A DNA stretch of 64,000 nucleotides from Streptomyces alanosinicus (GTDB taxonomy: Bacteria > Actinomycetota > Actinomycetes > Streptomycetales > Streptomycetaceae), in contig NZ_BMVG01000016.1 in NCBI RefSeq assembly GCF_014650595.1, positions 62,001-126,000 on the forward strand, in the 5' to 3' direction. The notes under the pieces were generated by a model. The model made no database searches, was not told the origin of the DNA, and was given only the letters and a program-made list of their open reading frames with translations. The stretch's first letter is position 1; each line of letters begins with the position of its first letter. The position numbers were made by a program, and so were the translations under genes. This document shows positions 1 through 8,681 of the stretch, one piece after another.

Positions 1-2
1 CC

Positions 3-359
3 AACGCGCCGTGCGCGGCGACCGAACTCACCGCCCAGGTCCTCCAGTACCACGCCATCCTCGACCGCGGTGGATTCGAGGCGCTGGTCGCGCGCAACCA
101 CTGGTCCCAGGCCATGGCCGCACAGGCCCTCGACCGCGCGGCGCACACCTGGGGCCAGCCCGGCTTCCTCCGGCACGCCAGGGCGCTCGCCGACCTCAAC
201 CTCCTGGCCTACGCGCTGATGGCCGCGGACCGGCGTGGCGAGGCGCGTGCCGTCTTCGAGACGGTCGGCGGCATCGTCACCGCCTGGCCCTGGCAGACCG
301 GCGGTGACCCGGTGACGGAGTTCGACCAGGCGCGGCAGAAGGCGACTGTCGGCAGGTGA
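3..359 (+). CDS. C-terminal part of a hypothetical protein, cut by the window edge
   Basis: The open frame enters from the left edge and stops with TGA at 357-359, so only the last 118 codons are visible. The sequence is mostly alpha-helical and alanine-rich (for example NHWSQAMAAQALDRAAHTWG), with helix pairs that could be TPR-like repeats, but no named domain is recognisable. It contains the usual codon bias of the surrounding genes, which supports real coding. No function is assigned. The start and any N-terminal domain lie outside the window. Confidence 0.6.
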   Translation, partial: NAPCAATELTAQVLQYHAILDRGGFEALVARNHWSQAMAAQALDRAAHTWGQPGFLRHARALADLNLLAYALMAADRRGEARAVFETVGGIVTAWPWQTGGDPVTEFDQARQKATVGR

Positions 360-494
360 GCGTGGGCGGCCGGGTCAGACACATCATCAATTCAGCTGAT
401 CGCGGTCCCCGCCACGAGGAACACATCAGCCCCGTCCGGAACGCGGCGGCGCCCGGTCGGGCCGGCCGGCACCGGCCCCGAGCGGACCGTGTCA

Positions 495-523
495 GTCCTG
501 GTGTCCCCAGGCACGGCCAGGAC
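495..523 (-). terminator. possible terminator of the H1-like gene
   Basis: Inverted 7-bp arms GTCCTGG (495-501) and CCAGGAC (517-523) flank a 15-nt loop about 20 bases past the stop codon of the minus-strand gene ending at 543. There is no T-tract. Many Streptomyces terminators also lack one, so this is a weak call. Confidence 0.3.
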
Positions 524-542
524 GGGGCCATGCGGTCATGAC

Positions 543-1196
543 TCACTCGCCGGCGCCCGGCCGGGACTCCTCCGCGGTCGCCGGTGCGGGCACCGAGGGG
601 ACGGGAACGGTGTAGAAGACGGACGAGCCCTGCTTGGAGCGCTGGGCGTTGTTGCGGGCCACGAGGTTCTCCAGCGTGGTGCGGATGACCTTGGTCTGGA
701 TCTCCCGGTCGGGATGTGCCTTGCCCAGGGCCTCGGTGACCTCCGCCGCGGAGCGGGGCTCCTGCTGTTCCGTGAGATGGCGGCGGACGAGTTCGACGAG
801 AGTGGGCTGAGCCGTCGGGCCGGTGGCCTTCTTCGCCGCGGGCTTGGCCGTCGCGGGCTTCCTGGCGGCCCGCTTCCTCGGCTCGGACGGCTCCGTCACC
901 ACCTTCTTGGGGGCGCGGCGCGTGCTGGGCGTGGTGGTGGTCTGCTGCCGCGGAGCGGGTACGACGGGGGCCTCGGTGGTGGCGGTGGGTGCGCCCACCG
1001 AGGTCACGACGCCGAGCGCCTCCTGCATGCTCACCAGAATGGTGTGATCGTGCTGCAGCGCGGCCAACTGCTCTTGCAGCGAGGCGATTTCCTGGGTGAT
1101 GCGTTCCTGTTCCTTGACGTTGCGCTCGAGATCGTTGGTCACCTGGCTGACGTATTGCGAGGTCAACTCGGTGACGGGTGCGCTGGGCTCGGGCAT
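543..1196 (-). CDS. histone H1-like coiled-coil regulatory protein
   Basis: A 217-residue protein of a type common in actinomycetes and usually labelled regulatory or hypothetical. Three parts are visible. A helical N-terminus with heptad-like spacing (DLERNVKEQERITQEIASLQ) should form a coiled coil. A Pro/Thr/Ala/Lys-rich linker at about residues 70-135 resembles the basic tail of histone H1 (KPATAKPAAKKATG). The C-terminal 75 residues look like a winged-helix fold (LVELVRRHLTEQQ followed by SAAEVTEAL). The ATG at 1196 was chosen over an upstream GTG because a GGAG lies 8 nt before it. Architecture suggests nucleoid or DNA binding; that role is inferred. Confidence 0.75.
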   Translation of the reverse strand: MPEPSAPVTELTSQYVSQVTNDLERNVKEQERITQEIASLQEQLAALQHDHTILVSMQEALGVVTSVGAPTATTEAPVVPAPRQQTTTTPSTRRAPKKVVTEPSEPRKRAARKPATAKPAAKKATGPTAQPTLVELVRRHLTEQQEPRSAAEVTEALGKAHPDREIQTKVIRTTLENLVARNNAQRSKQGSSVFYTVPVPSVPAPATAEESRPGAGE

Positions 1197-1724
1197 CTGT
1201 CGCTCCGTTCGTGAAGATGAAGTGCCCCACGGCCTGCGGTTGCGGCAAGCGGTGGGCGGGAGTTGTGGCGCGGGTTCCCCGCAGTGTGGAGGTTGTCCGG
1301 CGGGATGTCCCGACACATGGATGATACGGATGGCCCGGTCTGTTTCTACTCAGTGAATCCTGTGCGTTGCGCGGTTCAGGACGTGAGAAGAGGCAGCGGA
1401 TCCGGTGAATTCCCGTATCCCGCTCCGTGTTCGGCCCCGCCTCGGACAGTCGACCTGTCTGGGTGACCTGGAAGGGTTGACGGCGCACCGGAGGCTGACG
1501 TGGCGGGCCATCGCACCGTTCTCCCACGGCCGTTGGGAAGAGGTGGCCGAGGCCTACAGGGCGGCGGAGGACGAGCAGTTCGACAACCGGCCGCCGGACA
1601 CTTCCCCCGGCTGGGCGACGCGGACCGGTCCCGCGGCTGAAGAGGGTTGTCGCGCAGCCGGGTCAGGACCTGAGTTCACCGATCTTCAGGCCGTTCACCT
1701 CGCTCACACGCCAGACCTTGCCCC
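1197..1724. other. noncoding interval without a recognisable gene
   Basis: About 530 bases separate the H1-like gene from the ACT-domain gene, both on the minus strand. The part next to 1196 must hold the promoter of the H1-like gene. Open frames cross the region on both strands, but none has a convincing start, Shine-Dalgarno sequence or protein family. A short stretch at 1537-1600 translates to helix-like sequence (EEVAEAYRAAEDEQ) that could be a relic, but nothing supports an intact gene. Confidence 0.4.
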
Positions 1725-1746
1725 CCGGGGCAAGGTCAAGCCGGCC
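1725..1746. terminator. perfect 10-bp inverted repeat, probable terminator
   Basis: ACCTTGCCCC (1725-1734) and GGGGCAAGGT (1737-1746) are exact inverted repeats with a 2-nt centre. They lie 46 bases past the stop of the minus-strand ACT-domain gene. A terminator is most likely. The tight centre would also suit a dimeric operator, but no promoter is evident beside it. Confidence 0.45.
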
Positions 1747-1791
1747 CGGGCCGCGTCGAGGTGTGCCCGGTCCCGGTCGGGCCCCGCGGGG

Positions 1792-2190
1792 TCAGGAAGC
1801 GTCTCGCGCCAGTCGCCGCAGGACCTCCATGGCCCGCTCGGTGTGCTCGTGGGGCACGAAGAGGTGGTCATGATGGAAGCCGGCGACGACGTTGCAGCTC
1901 AGGTCCGCGTCGGCCAGCGCGCGGGAGACCGCGGCGGTCAGTCCGACCGCGGCCGGCGCGGAGTGCACCCGCAGAGTGATCCATCCGGCGACGTAGTCGT
2001 ACGCCATCCCCGCCGAGTCCGCCTCCGCCTGCGGTACGACGAGGGTCAGGCCCTCCTGCTCGGCGACCATGACCACGGGAGTGACACCGGACGGCACGCC
2101 GCCCTCCGCCATGGTGAACACATAGCGGCCCGGATTGAGCTCCGGACGCATGTCGTCGAGCAGGGTGCGCAGATCAGTCTCGCCGGTCAT
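1792..2190 (-). CDS. ACT domain-containing protein
   Basis: A 132-residue protein made of two tandem ACT-like halves, as in the small stand-alone ACT proteins of actinobacteria and proteobacteria. The first half runs to about residue 60 (GRYVFTMAEGG, then GLTLVVPQAEAD). The second carries the typical WITLRVHSAPAAVGLTAAVS segment followed by ADADLSCNVVAGFHHDHLFV and a C-terminal helix. ACT modules bind small ligands, usually amino acids. No catalytic or DNA-binding domain is attached, so a regulatory or sensor role is inferred. The gene is alone on its strand, with its terminator candidate at 1725-1746. Confidence 0.8.
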   Translation of the reverse strand: MTGETDLRTLLDDMRPELNPGRYVFTMAEGGVPSGVTPVVMVAEQEGLTLVVPQAEADSAGMAYDYVAGWITLRVHSAPAAVGLTAAVSRALADADLSCNVVAGFHHDHLFVPHEHTERAMEVLRRLARDAS

Positions 2191-2389
2191 GGCCCCACCC
2201 TACGGACCACCGGGCCGCCCGCCCGGCAGGCTTGCGGCGTCGGTCACCTGTGCGGCCCGACGGCGCCGCGGCGGGCTCGGCACGGTCGTCCACCTCCGTT
2301 TGCCCCGCTCACCCCGTGTACTGGAACCTTTGACAGGCGAGTTGTCCCAGGTCCGCTGACCGGCGCGTGCCGGAGAGCAGGGGAGAGCG

Positions 2390-2926
2390 ATGAGTGTCGG
2401 TACCGAACAGACCCGGCTGGTGGTGCTGCGCGGCAACAGCGCCTCGGGCAAGTCGTCCGTCGCGGCCGGCATGCGCGACCGCTTCGGCCGCGGACTCGCC
2501 CTGGTGGAACAGGATCAGCTCCGCCGGATCGTCCTGCGGGAGCGGGACCGGCCGGGTGCGGCCAATATCGGCCTGATCGACACCGTCGCCCGGTATGCCC
2601 TCGACGCCGGCTATCACGTGGTGGTCGAGGGCATTCTGTACGCCGACCGCTATGGCGACATGCTTACCGGGCTGCGTGCCGACCACCGGGGGCCGACCCA
2701 CGGCTACTACCTCGATGTGCCGTTCGGCGAGACCCTGGCCCGGCATGCGACCAAGCCGATCGCCGGCGAGGTCGGCGAGGCCGAGCTGCGGGACTGGTAC
2801 CGGGGGCGTGACCTGCTGCCCGGGGGAGTGGAGACGGTCATCGGGGCCGACAGCTCGCTGGCGGAGACGGTCGCGCGCATCATGCGTGACACCGGGCTGG
2901 CCGGGCTTCCGCCACGGGACGTCTGA
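2390..2926 (+). CDS. P-loop kinase-like ATP-binding protein
   Basis: A 178-residue protein of the AAA_33/zeta-toxin-like P-loop kinase type. A Walker A motif GNSASGKSS is at residues 15-23. An acidic DQ pair follows (ALVEQDQLRR), then a Walker B-like strand YHVVVEGILY. The Arg-rich lid region is around GETLARHATKP. Members phosphorylate small molecules or act as antibiotic phosphotransferases, and the substrate cannot be told from sequence. The ATG at 2390 has GGGAG seven bases upstream. The gene stands alone, with a convergent SDR gene downstream. Confidence 0.75.
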   Translation: MSVGTEQTRLVVLRGNSASGKSSVAAGMRDRFGRGLALVEQDQLRRIVLRERDRPGAANIGLIDTVARYALDAGYHVVVEGILYADRYGDMLTGLRADHRGPTHGYYLDVPFGETLARHATKPIAGEVGEAELRDWYRGRDLLPGGVETVIGADSSLAETVARIMRDTGLAGLPPRDV

Positions 2927-3076
2927 CACCGCGCGGCCGGGGCGGTGAGGCCGGCGACGCGGCAATCGTCCGTGTCCGGCGGCGTACGGCCGTAGAGCAT
3001 CCGCTTCTCTCCCGGGCAGGCAGCCCGCAGTTGCCCGTGGGCGTGCCGTCGGACCCGGCCGGAGACGCCGCGTCGC

Positions 3077-3136
3077 GCCGGGCCTCCCGCCGGGCCTCCC
3101 GCCGGGCCTCCCGCCGGGCCTCCCGCCGGGCCTCCG
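3077..3136. repeat. five tandem copies of a 12-bp unit
   Basis: The unit GCCGGGCCTCCC is repeated five times head to tail; the fifth copy ends in G. It lies in the 223-bp gap between two convergent genes (P-loop protein ending 2926, SDR ending 3150). It is noncoding, and copy number is likely variable between strains by slippage. Apart from this array the gap holds no recognisable gene. Confidence 0.85.
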
Positions 3137-3149
3137 GCCGGGCGCCCCG

Positions 3150-4073
3150 TCAGGCGCCGGCGGCAGGGGCGGTGAAGTAGTGCCCCTCGTCCATGTCCTC
3201 GAGGAGTCCCGCGCGGGTGGGCTTCCAGCCCAGCAGTTCACGGGTCATGGTGCTCGACGCGGGGGTGTCGAGGCCGATGAAGGGGGCCAGCCAGCCGAAG
3301 TGCTCGGCCGCGGCGTCGGGCGCCACCGGGACCACCGGCATATCGAGGTGCCGGCCGATCACTTCGGCCACGTCACGGATCACGACGCCCTCCTCCGCGA
3401 TTCCGTGCAGCACCGAGCCGGCCGGCGCCTGCTCGGCCGCCAGCCGGAACAGGTGCGCGGCGTCGCGGCGGTGAACGGCCGGCCAGCGGTTGACGCCTTC
3501 GCCGAGGTAGCCGGAGACGCCCGTGTCACGGGCGATGGCGACCAGCGTCGCCATGAATCCCTTGTCCCCGTCGCCGTGGCAGGTCGGCGAGAGCCGCACC
3601 ACGGACGAGCGCACGCCCCGCGAGGCGAGGCCGAGCACCGCCCGCGCGGTGATCGCGCGGAGCGTGACCGGCGAGTCGTTGACGACGGGTGTGTCCAGTT
3701 CGGTCGAAACCCGCCCGGGGGCGAGGCCGGCCAGCCCGGAGGCGAGGACGAAGGGACGGTCGGTGCCGGCGAGCGCCTCGCCGAAGGCGTCGACGGCGCG
3801 GCGGTCGGCCTCGGCGGCGCCCTGGAAGTCGCCGGTGAAGGCGATGTCGTGCTTGAAGGCGAGGTGGATCACGCCGTCCGATGCGGCGGCCGCCTCCTGC
3901 AGGACGTCGAGGTCGTCGACGGTGCCGCGGACGACGGCCGCGCCCGCCGCGGTGAGCGCGGCGGCGGAGGCGTCGGAGCGGGCCAGCCCGGCGACCTGGT
4001 GTCCCGCCTCGATCAGTTCGGGTACGAGGGCGGATCCGATCCAGCCGGAGGCACCGGTGACGAAGAAGCGCAT
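3150..4073 (-). CDS. NAD(P)-dependent epimerase/SDR family oxidoreductase
   Basis: A 307-residue extended short-chain dehydrogenase of the NAD-dependent epimerase type. The Rossmann motif is at the N-terminus (FVTGASGWIGSAL, glycines at 7, 10 and 13). It is followed by VVRGTVDDLD, the usual acidic segment contacting the cofactor, and DGVIHLAFKHD. The family's usual YxxxK is not obvious in the central part, so catalytic competence is uncertain. The ATG at 4073 is preferred to an in-frame TTG 12 bases upstream. It is transcribed divergently from a TetR gene, with two operator-like palindromes between, so the repressor probably controls it. Confidence 0.85.
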   Translation of the reverse strand: MRFFVTGASGWIGSALVPELIEAGHQVAGLARSDASAAALTAAGAAVVRGTVDDLDVLQEAAAASDGVIHLAFKHDIAFTGDFQGAAEADRRAVDAFGEALAGTDRPFVLASGLAGLAPGRVSTELDTPVVNDSPVTLRAITARAVLGLASRGVRSSVVRLSPTCHGDGDKGFMATLVAIARDTGVSGYLGEGVNRWPAVHRRDAAHLFRLAAEQAPAGSVLHGIAEEGVVIRDVAEVIGRHLDMPVVPVAPDAAAEHFGWLAPFIGLDTPASSTMTRELLGWKPTRAGLLEDMDEGHYFTAPAAGA

Positions 4074-4090
4074 GGGAGACCCCAAAGAAT

Positions 4091-4142
4091 CGATGTCAGT
4101 GACTGTCGTTGACGCTACACCTGATGTCAGCTCCTGTCATCA
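4091..4142. promoter_or_regulatory. two matching TetR-type operators
   Basis: Two 21-bp palindromes share one design in the SDR/TetR intergenic region. Site 1 has halves CGATGTCAG and CTGTCGTTG around TGA (4091-4111). Site 2 has TGATGTCAG and CTGTCATCA around CTC (4122-4142). Centres are 31 bp apart, about three helical turns, so two dimers would bind the same face. Placement between divergent genes suits autoregulation plus control of the SDR. Confidence 0.65.
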
Positions 4143-4156
4143 CGTAGGATCTCCGC

Positions 4157-4723
4157 ATGGGTAGATGGGAGCCGGACGCGCGCGGACGCCTGGCCAAGGC
4201 CGCACTGGCGCTCTATGCCGAGCGTGGGTACGAGCAGACGACCGTGGCGGAGATCGCCAAGCGGGCCGGACTCACGGAGCGGACGTTCTTCCGGCACTAC
4301 GCCGACAAGCGCGAGGTGCTGTTCGCCGGCGCCGGTGAGCTGGAAGGCCTGTTCGTCGGCGCGGTGGCCGGCGCGCCGGAGTCCGCGGCGCCGCTGGACG
4401 CGCTCACCCTCGGGCTGGACGCCGTCGCCGAGATGTTCGCCGACCGGCGGGAGTTCGCGTGCCGACGGCAGGCCGTGATCACGGCCAACGCGGAACTGCG
4501 GGAGCGCGAACTGATCAAGCTCGCCTCGCTCGCCGCCGCACTCACCGGCACCCTGCGCGGCCGCGGTGTCGCCCAGCCGGCCGCCGGCCTGGCCGCCGAG
4601 GCGGCGGTCGCCGTCTTCAAGATCGCCTTCGAGCGCTGGATCGTCCCGGCCGAGGAACGCCCGATGCGGGAGCTGATCCGGGAGTCACTGGCCGAACTCA
4701 AGGCCGTCACCTCGGGCGCGTAG
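4157..4723 (+). CDS. TetR/AcrR family transcriptional regulator
   Basis: A 188-residue repressor. The N-terminal helix-turn-helix spans about residues 12-55, with the diagnostic run TTVAEIAKRAGLTERTFFRHYADKREVLF. The C-terminal ligand-binding part is all helical and alanine-rich. The ligand cannot be predicted. The gene is divergent from the SDR at 3150-4073 and begins 15 bases after the second of two 21-bp palindromes, which strongly suggests autoregulation and regulation of the SDR. Confidence 0.9.
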   Translation: MGRWEPDARGRLAKAALALYAERGYEQTTVAEIAKRAGLTERTFFRHYADKREVLFAGAGELEGLFVGAVAGAPESAAPLDALTLGLDAVAEMFADRREFACRRQAVITANAELRERELIKLASLAAALTGTLRGRGVAQPAAGLAAEAAVAVFKIAFERWIVPAEERPMRELIRESLAELKAVTSGA

Positions 4724-6661
4724 AACGCGCGCGGCGGACGCGGCACGGATGCGTCGGCAGCGTTCTGGCAGGGTGCCCTCGATGGACTGAACTGCCCTGT
4801 CGCCGCAGGGCGGTTCCCCCGTACCGGGCGGTGTGGTGCGGTCGCTACGGCAGGCCCCACGCCGGGCCCGGCCCGGCTCGCTCACGGTGACGGGAGGGAT
4901 GACGAGGTCGGGCCGGGCGCCGCAGTGGACGAGGACCTCTCGGTTCTCGGGCAGGTCGATGGCGAGGGTGCCGTCGCCCAGGTCCCGGGTGCGGGCCGGG
5001 GTGCCGTCGTCGAGCAGCACGGTGAGAGAACCGGTCAGACCGTGCCGGAGCTTCAGTGGCTCGCCGGCCAGGCTCCTGATCCGGATGAACCGGGTGGCTC
5101 CCGCCTTGCGGACGGCACTGATCAGGAAGGCGCCCTGCGTACGGAAGTTGTGCAGGGTCACGTCGGCCCAGGCGGACGGAACGCCGGGAACACCCGGACG
5201 ACACCTCCCCGGCTCTGGCAGAACATGTCGTGCAGGGACTGCGAGGCGGACAGCGGCGTCTCGATGACCGGTCCGGCCTCGGTGTGATGCGTGTTGGCGC
5301 GGCAGGGGAAGCGGGTGCTCGGGTCGAAGAACTTCCGCAGATAGCCGATCGCGGTGTCGCCGTCGCCGGTCGTCGCGCAGACCGAGGCGGCGCCGGTGTA
5401 GCTGTACCCCCGGTGCGCCCCGGTCAGCGCGTGTCGGCGGGTCACCGACTTCGTGATCAGGTCGCCGTTGTGGTCGGCCGGGCACGGTGTGAGCCTGGCC
5501 GGCACCTCCTGCCAGCGTGGTGTCAACGCGTCGTCGATGCCGAGCAGTTCGGCCGACTCGACGAGTGTCTGGCAGCCCCAGCGGATCAGGGCGAGGTCGT
5601 GGGTGGTGTCCCGCGGCGGCACGACGGGATATTCGGGCGAGAGCGTGCTCGGCAGATGGAGCTTGCCGTCGCTGCCCGGGGTGAGGAAGTGCAGGTAGGC
5701 GGAGAGGGCACGGCGCAGCACCGGGTGGACGGTGTCGCGCAGCAGCGCCTTGTCCATGGAGTGCCGGTACGACAGCCACACGTTGTGCAGCGCCCAGGTG
5801 AGGTCGCCGGTCCCGGCGCCGGTGCCCGGTTCTCCCACACCGCGGTCGGCGAACATGCCGGAGCTGCGGCCGATGCCGGAGCCGTCCGCGCGGTAGGCGG
5901 CCGGCCCCATTGGCGGCGAGCTGCTCCTGGTTCTGGCGCACCGTGGTGGCGGGCGAGTCCAGCCGGGTGGCTGGAGCCCTGGATGAGCCAGTACTCCGGC
6001 TGGACGTTGAGGTTCCACCAGACCGCGGGCCAGGGCGTGGGCTCGAGCCAGGGCCCGGTCGTGGCCATCACGGGGCCGCCCGCGCGGCTGGCCGAGGCGA
6101 CCTTGTAGAGCTGGATCCGGTGGAAGCTCTGCAGCCGCTGGTCGGGGAACGACACGAAGCTCTTCCGGTGGAACGCGCGCCACCAGCCCGTGTGCCGTCG
6201 CCGTAGGACGTCGTACGACGGTGCGCGCCGGAGGTGGCGCAGCGAGTCGGCCGCGCCGGCGGTGGCGGAGGGAAAGCTGTGCCCGACGCCGAGCAGGAGG
6301 CCGTCGCCGCCGCGGCGGCAGGAGGTCGCGGTCTGGCCGCCGCCGGTGAGGGGCTGGAGCACCTGCGCGGTGCCGTCGGCGAGGGCGCGGGTGGACCAGG
6401 GCGGGTTGGCGTAGCAGCCGGCGGGTGGGGCCTCGCTGATGTGCCGGGGGCTGACGGCCTCCTCGGGGTGGAACGTCCAGGTGACCTTCTCGCCGCCGGC
6501 CGCGGTCACCCGGGCCGCGAAGACCTCGTCGTGGATCAGCGCGGACAGGGTGAGGGTGCCGGCGGTGGTGGTGACGGTGCCGGTGAGTTCGGCGTTCCAC
6601 AGACTCAGCCGCCAGTCGACGGCGGTGACGGTGCCGACCGGATCCCGGGTGAGATGCCCGA

Positions 6662-6710
6662 CCGGCAGCCGGCAGCCGGCAGCCGGCAGCCGGCAGCCGG
6701 CAGCCGGCAG
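6662..6710. repeat. seven tandem copies of CCGGCAG
   Basis: The 7-bp unit is repeated exactly seven times inside the GH95-like pseudogene, at the point where an intact protein would read LPVGHL. Because 7 is not a multiple of 3, each gain or loss changes the reading frame. It abuts a palindromic element at 6721-6757. Confidence 0.9.
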
Positions 6711-6720
6711 GTGCCCCAGC

Positions 6721-6757
6721 CTCCCCCACTGCCTTGAGGGCGTGGGGGCACCCCCAG
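6721..6757. repeat. short palindromic element of the CTCCCCCA/GGGGGnnCCCCCA type
   Basis: CTCCCCCA (6721-6728) is followed after a variable centre by a block ending TGGGGGCACCCCCAG (6743-6757). The same layout occurs at 26716-26747 and 42239-42277, inside two MITE-like elements. Here it interrupts the GH95-like pseudogene. Confidence 0.6.
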
Positions 6758-6931
6758 CCGAACTCCGGGCGATGGTCCTGGACCCGGCCGTGCGGCACGG
6801 TGAAGCGGATCCGGCCGGTGCCCGGCTCCTGCATGGTGTCGCGGAGCTGCCAGGGACTCGGCCGTACGTTCCGGTAACGATCTGCTGACGATGTGTGCCC
6901 GTCTTCATGGAACGTACATACGATCATGCAC

Positions 6932-8590
6932 ATGAACAGAGCAGTGAAGATCGGCCTCGCCGGTACCTGCACCGCGCTGCTCGTCCTCGGGGGAATCGGC
7001 ACCTACAACATCGTGCACGGCCTGGCCTCGGGTTCGTCGGGCGACGGTTCGTCCCAGGACGCGCGCGGTTTCGACCCCTCCGCGGTATCGAGCACGCCCC
7101 CCTCGGAGGCAGAGGCGACGAAGCTGGTCCGCGCGTTCCTGGACAGCTGGTCCCAGCGCCACCTGGACGGCGCGGCGCGCGACACCGACACCCCGGACGC
7201 CGCCCAGCGGGCACTGCGCGGCTACGCCGACGGCCTGCACCTGAAGAAGCTGACCTTCGATCACATCCTGTCCGCGGGGCCCTCGTCGGTGACACCGGGC
7301 GCCGCCAAGGTCACCTTCGACGTGTCCGCCCAGGTCGCGGGCGGCACCTGGAACTACCCCAGCGCGGTGGCGGTGCGCAAGAGCACCAACGGCCATCTGG
7401 CCGTCCACTGGAACAACTCGGTCCTCCATCCGGGCCTGGGCGACGACCAGTCGCTGACCGCGGGCAGCCTCCCGGCCGGCGCCGGGGACACGAAGGTCGT
7501 CGCGAGCGACGGCAGGACCGACCTGGCCGCGTTCTCGTCGCTGCGGGACATCGCGGGGACGATCGCCAAGAACGCCGAGCCCACGGGCGGCAGCCCCGGC
7601 ACGGGGGTGGCCGTGGTCGACGCCGGCGGCGCGGGCGTGGAGACCCTGAAGGTCTTCGCCAAGGGCAAGCCGGCGGTCGTGCGGACCACCATCGACGCCG
7701 GCCTCCAACGGGTGGCCGAACGCGCGGTGCGCGACGCCCACCTGCAGCAGAAGCCCGCGGGGACGGTGGCGCTCGACTGGCGCAACGGTCACATCCTCGC
7801 GATCGCGCACACGGGCGGCGACGGCGACATCGCCGTCAACGGCATCAAGTCCCCCGGCTCCACGATGAAGATCATCACCGCGGCGGCCCTCTTCGACAAG
7901 GCGGGCCTCACCCCGGACAGCCCGGCGCCGTGCACGGACTCGCTGGTGGCCAACAGCCAGCTGTTCCACAACGACTCCGGCGTACCCGCCGAACCCGGCT
8001 CCTCCCTCGCCCGGGCGTTCACGGTGTCGTGCAACACCGCCTTCATCAAGGACGGTTTCCACCACCTGGTGCACGACGGCGACGCCTCCGCGCTCAACGA
8101 CGAGGCGGTGAACGTCTTCGGCATGGGCAGCTGGTCCATCGGCGGCGGGGTCTCCACCACCGACCCGAGCATCCCGCCGGACGTCCAGGGCGGCGACCAG
8201 GCGGCCCAGTTCATCGGCCAGGGCAAGGTCACCGCCACGCCGCTGTTCATGGCGTCCGTCGCGGCCACCGTGCGCAACGCCGGCTTCGAGCAACCGGTCA
8301 TCCTGCCGGGGCAGCACCAGGACACCGCGCCGCGGCCCATCTCCGCCCGCACGGCCGGCTATCTGCAGTCGATGATGCGCGGTGCGGCCACCAGCGGTAC
8401 GGCCGCGCCACGGCTGGGCGGACTGGCGGGCGTCGGCGCCAAGACCGGCACCGCCGAGGAGGGGGACCACACCAACGGCTGGCTGACGGCCTACGGCTCC
8501 CGGGTCTCGGTGGCGGCACTCGTCGAGGGAGGCAGCTCGGGCGTGGACTCGGCGGGATACGTCGTACGACAGCTGCTCACGGGCGGCTGA
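6932..8590 (+). CDS. penicillin-binding protein transpeptidase
   Basis: A 552-residue class-B-type peptidoglycan transpeptidase. A single N-terminal membrane anchor (LAGTCTALLVLGGIGTYNIV) is followed by an NTF2-like, MecA_N-type domain (about residues 45-170) and a transpeptidase domain with all three serine-enzyme motifs. These are STMK at 310-313 (nucleophile Ser310), SCN at 366-368 and KTGT at 504-507. It should cross-link peptides outside the membrane. Many Streptomyces encode several such non-essential PBPs. The start could also be the ATG six bases earlier (6926); neither has a strong Shine-Dalgarno sequence. It stands alone, beside the GH95 pseudogene. Confidence 0.9.
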   Translation: MNRAVKIGLAGTCTALLVLGGIGTYNIVHGLASGSSGDGSSQDARGFDPSAVSSTPPSEAEATKLVRAFLDSWSQRHLDGAARDTDTPDAAQRALRGYADGLHLKKLTFDHILSAGPSSVTPGAAKVTFDVSAQVAGGTWNYPSAVAVRKSTNGHLAVHWNNSVLHPGLGDDQSLTAGSLPAGAGDTKVVASDGRTDLAAFSSLRDIAGTIAKNAEPTGGSPGTGVAVVDAGGAGVETLKVFAKGKPAVVRTTIDAGLQRVAERAVRDAHLQQKPAGTVALDWRNGHILAIAHTGGDGDIAVNGIKSPGSTMKIITAAALFDKAGLTPDSPAPCTDSLVANSQLFHNDSGVPAEPGSSLARAFTVSCNTAFIKDGFHHLVHDGDASALNDEAVNVFGMGSWSIGGGVSTTDPSIPPDVQGGDQAAQFIGQGKVTATPLFMASVAATVRNAGFEQPVILPGQHQDTAPRPISARTAGYLQSMMRGAATSGTAAPRLGGLAGVGAKTGTAEEGDHTNGWLTAYGSRVSVAALVEGGSSGVDSAGYVVRQLLTGG

Positions 8591-8606
8591 GCGCCCGCCT
8601 GGGCGC
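8591..8606 (+). terminator. short hairpin after the PBP gene
   Basis: GCGCCC (8591-8596) and GGGCGC (8601-8606) form a 6-bp GC stem with a 4-nt loop immediately after the stop codon. It is a plausible but weak terminator. Confidence 0.35.
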
Positions 8607-8681
8607 CGCCGGCCGAGGTGTCCGCTCCGCCGGACAAAAGGAGTTGAGGCGTCGGGCCGTGATCCGGGAGGGTCTGGGATC

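Larger units (their letters stand above)
4845..6858 (-). pseudogene. decayed GH95-like glycoside hydrolase (alpha-L-fucosidase type)
   Basis: Translation in three minus-strand frames gives consecutive parts of one large family-95-like glycosidase. The N-terminal piece QEPGTGRIRFTVPHGRVQD is followed by the beta-sandwich TAVDWRLSLWNAELTGT, then the catalytic-barrel stretch LTWALHNVWLSYRHSMDKALL. The C-terminal part includes LPENREVLVHCGARPDLVIPP. Lesions: a foreign palindromic element and seven 7-bp repeats at about 6662-6757 replace a short conserved segment; frames shift near 5940, near 5165 and near 4865. The usual secretion signal and first residues are missing upstream. The original stop is probably the TAG at 4845-4847. 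It is not expressible as one protein. Confidence 0.75.

Noticed and set aside
1405..2811. 468-codon plus-strand open frame across the ACT and P-loop genes
   Set aside because: No domain, no ribosome site, and it overlaps two genes with recognisable families on better frames.
3077..3136. Five 12-bp tandem repeats as a CRISPR array
   Set aside because: There are no spacers between units and the unit is only 12 bp; it is a simple tandem repeat.
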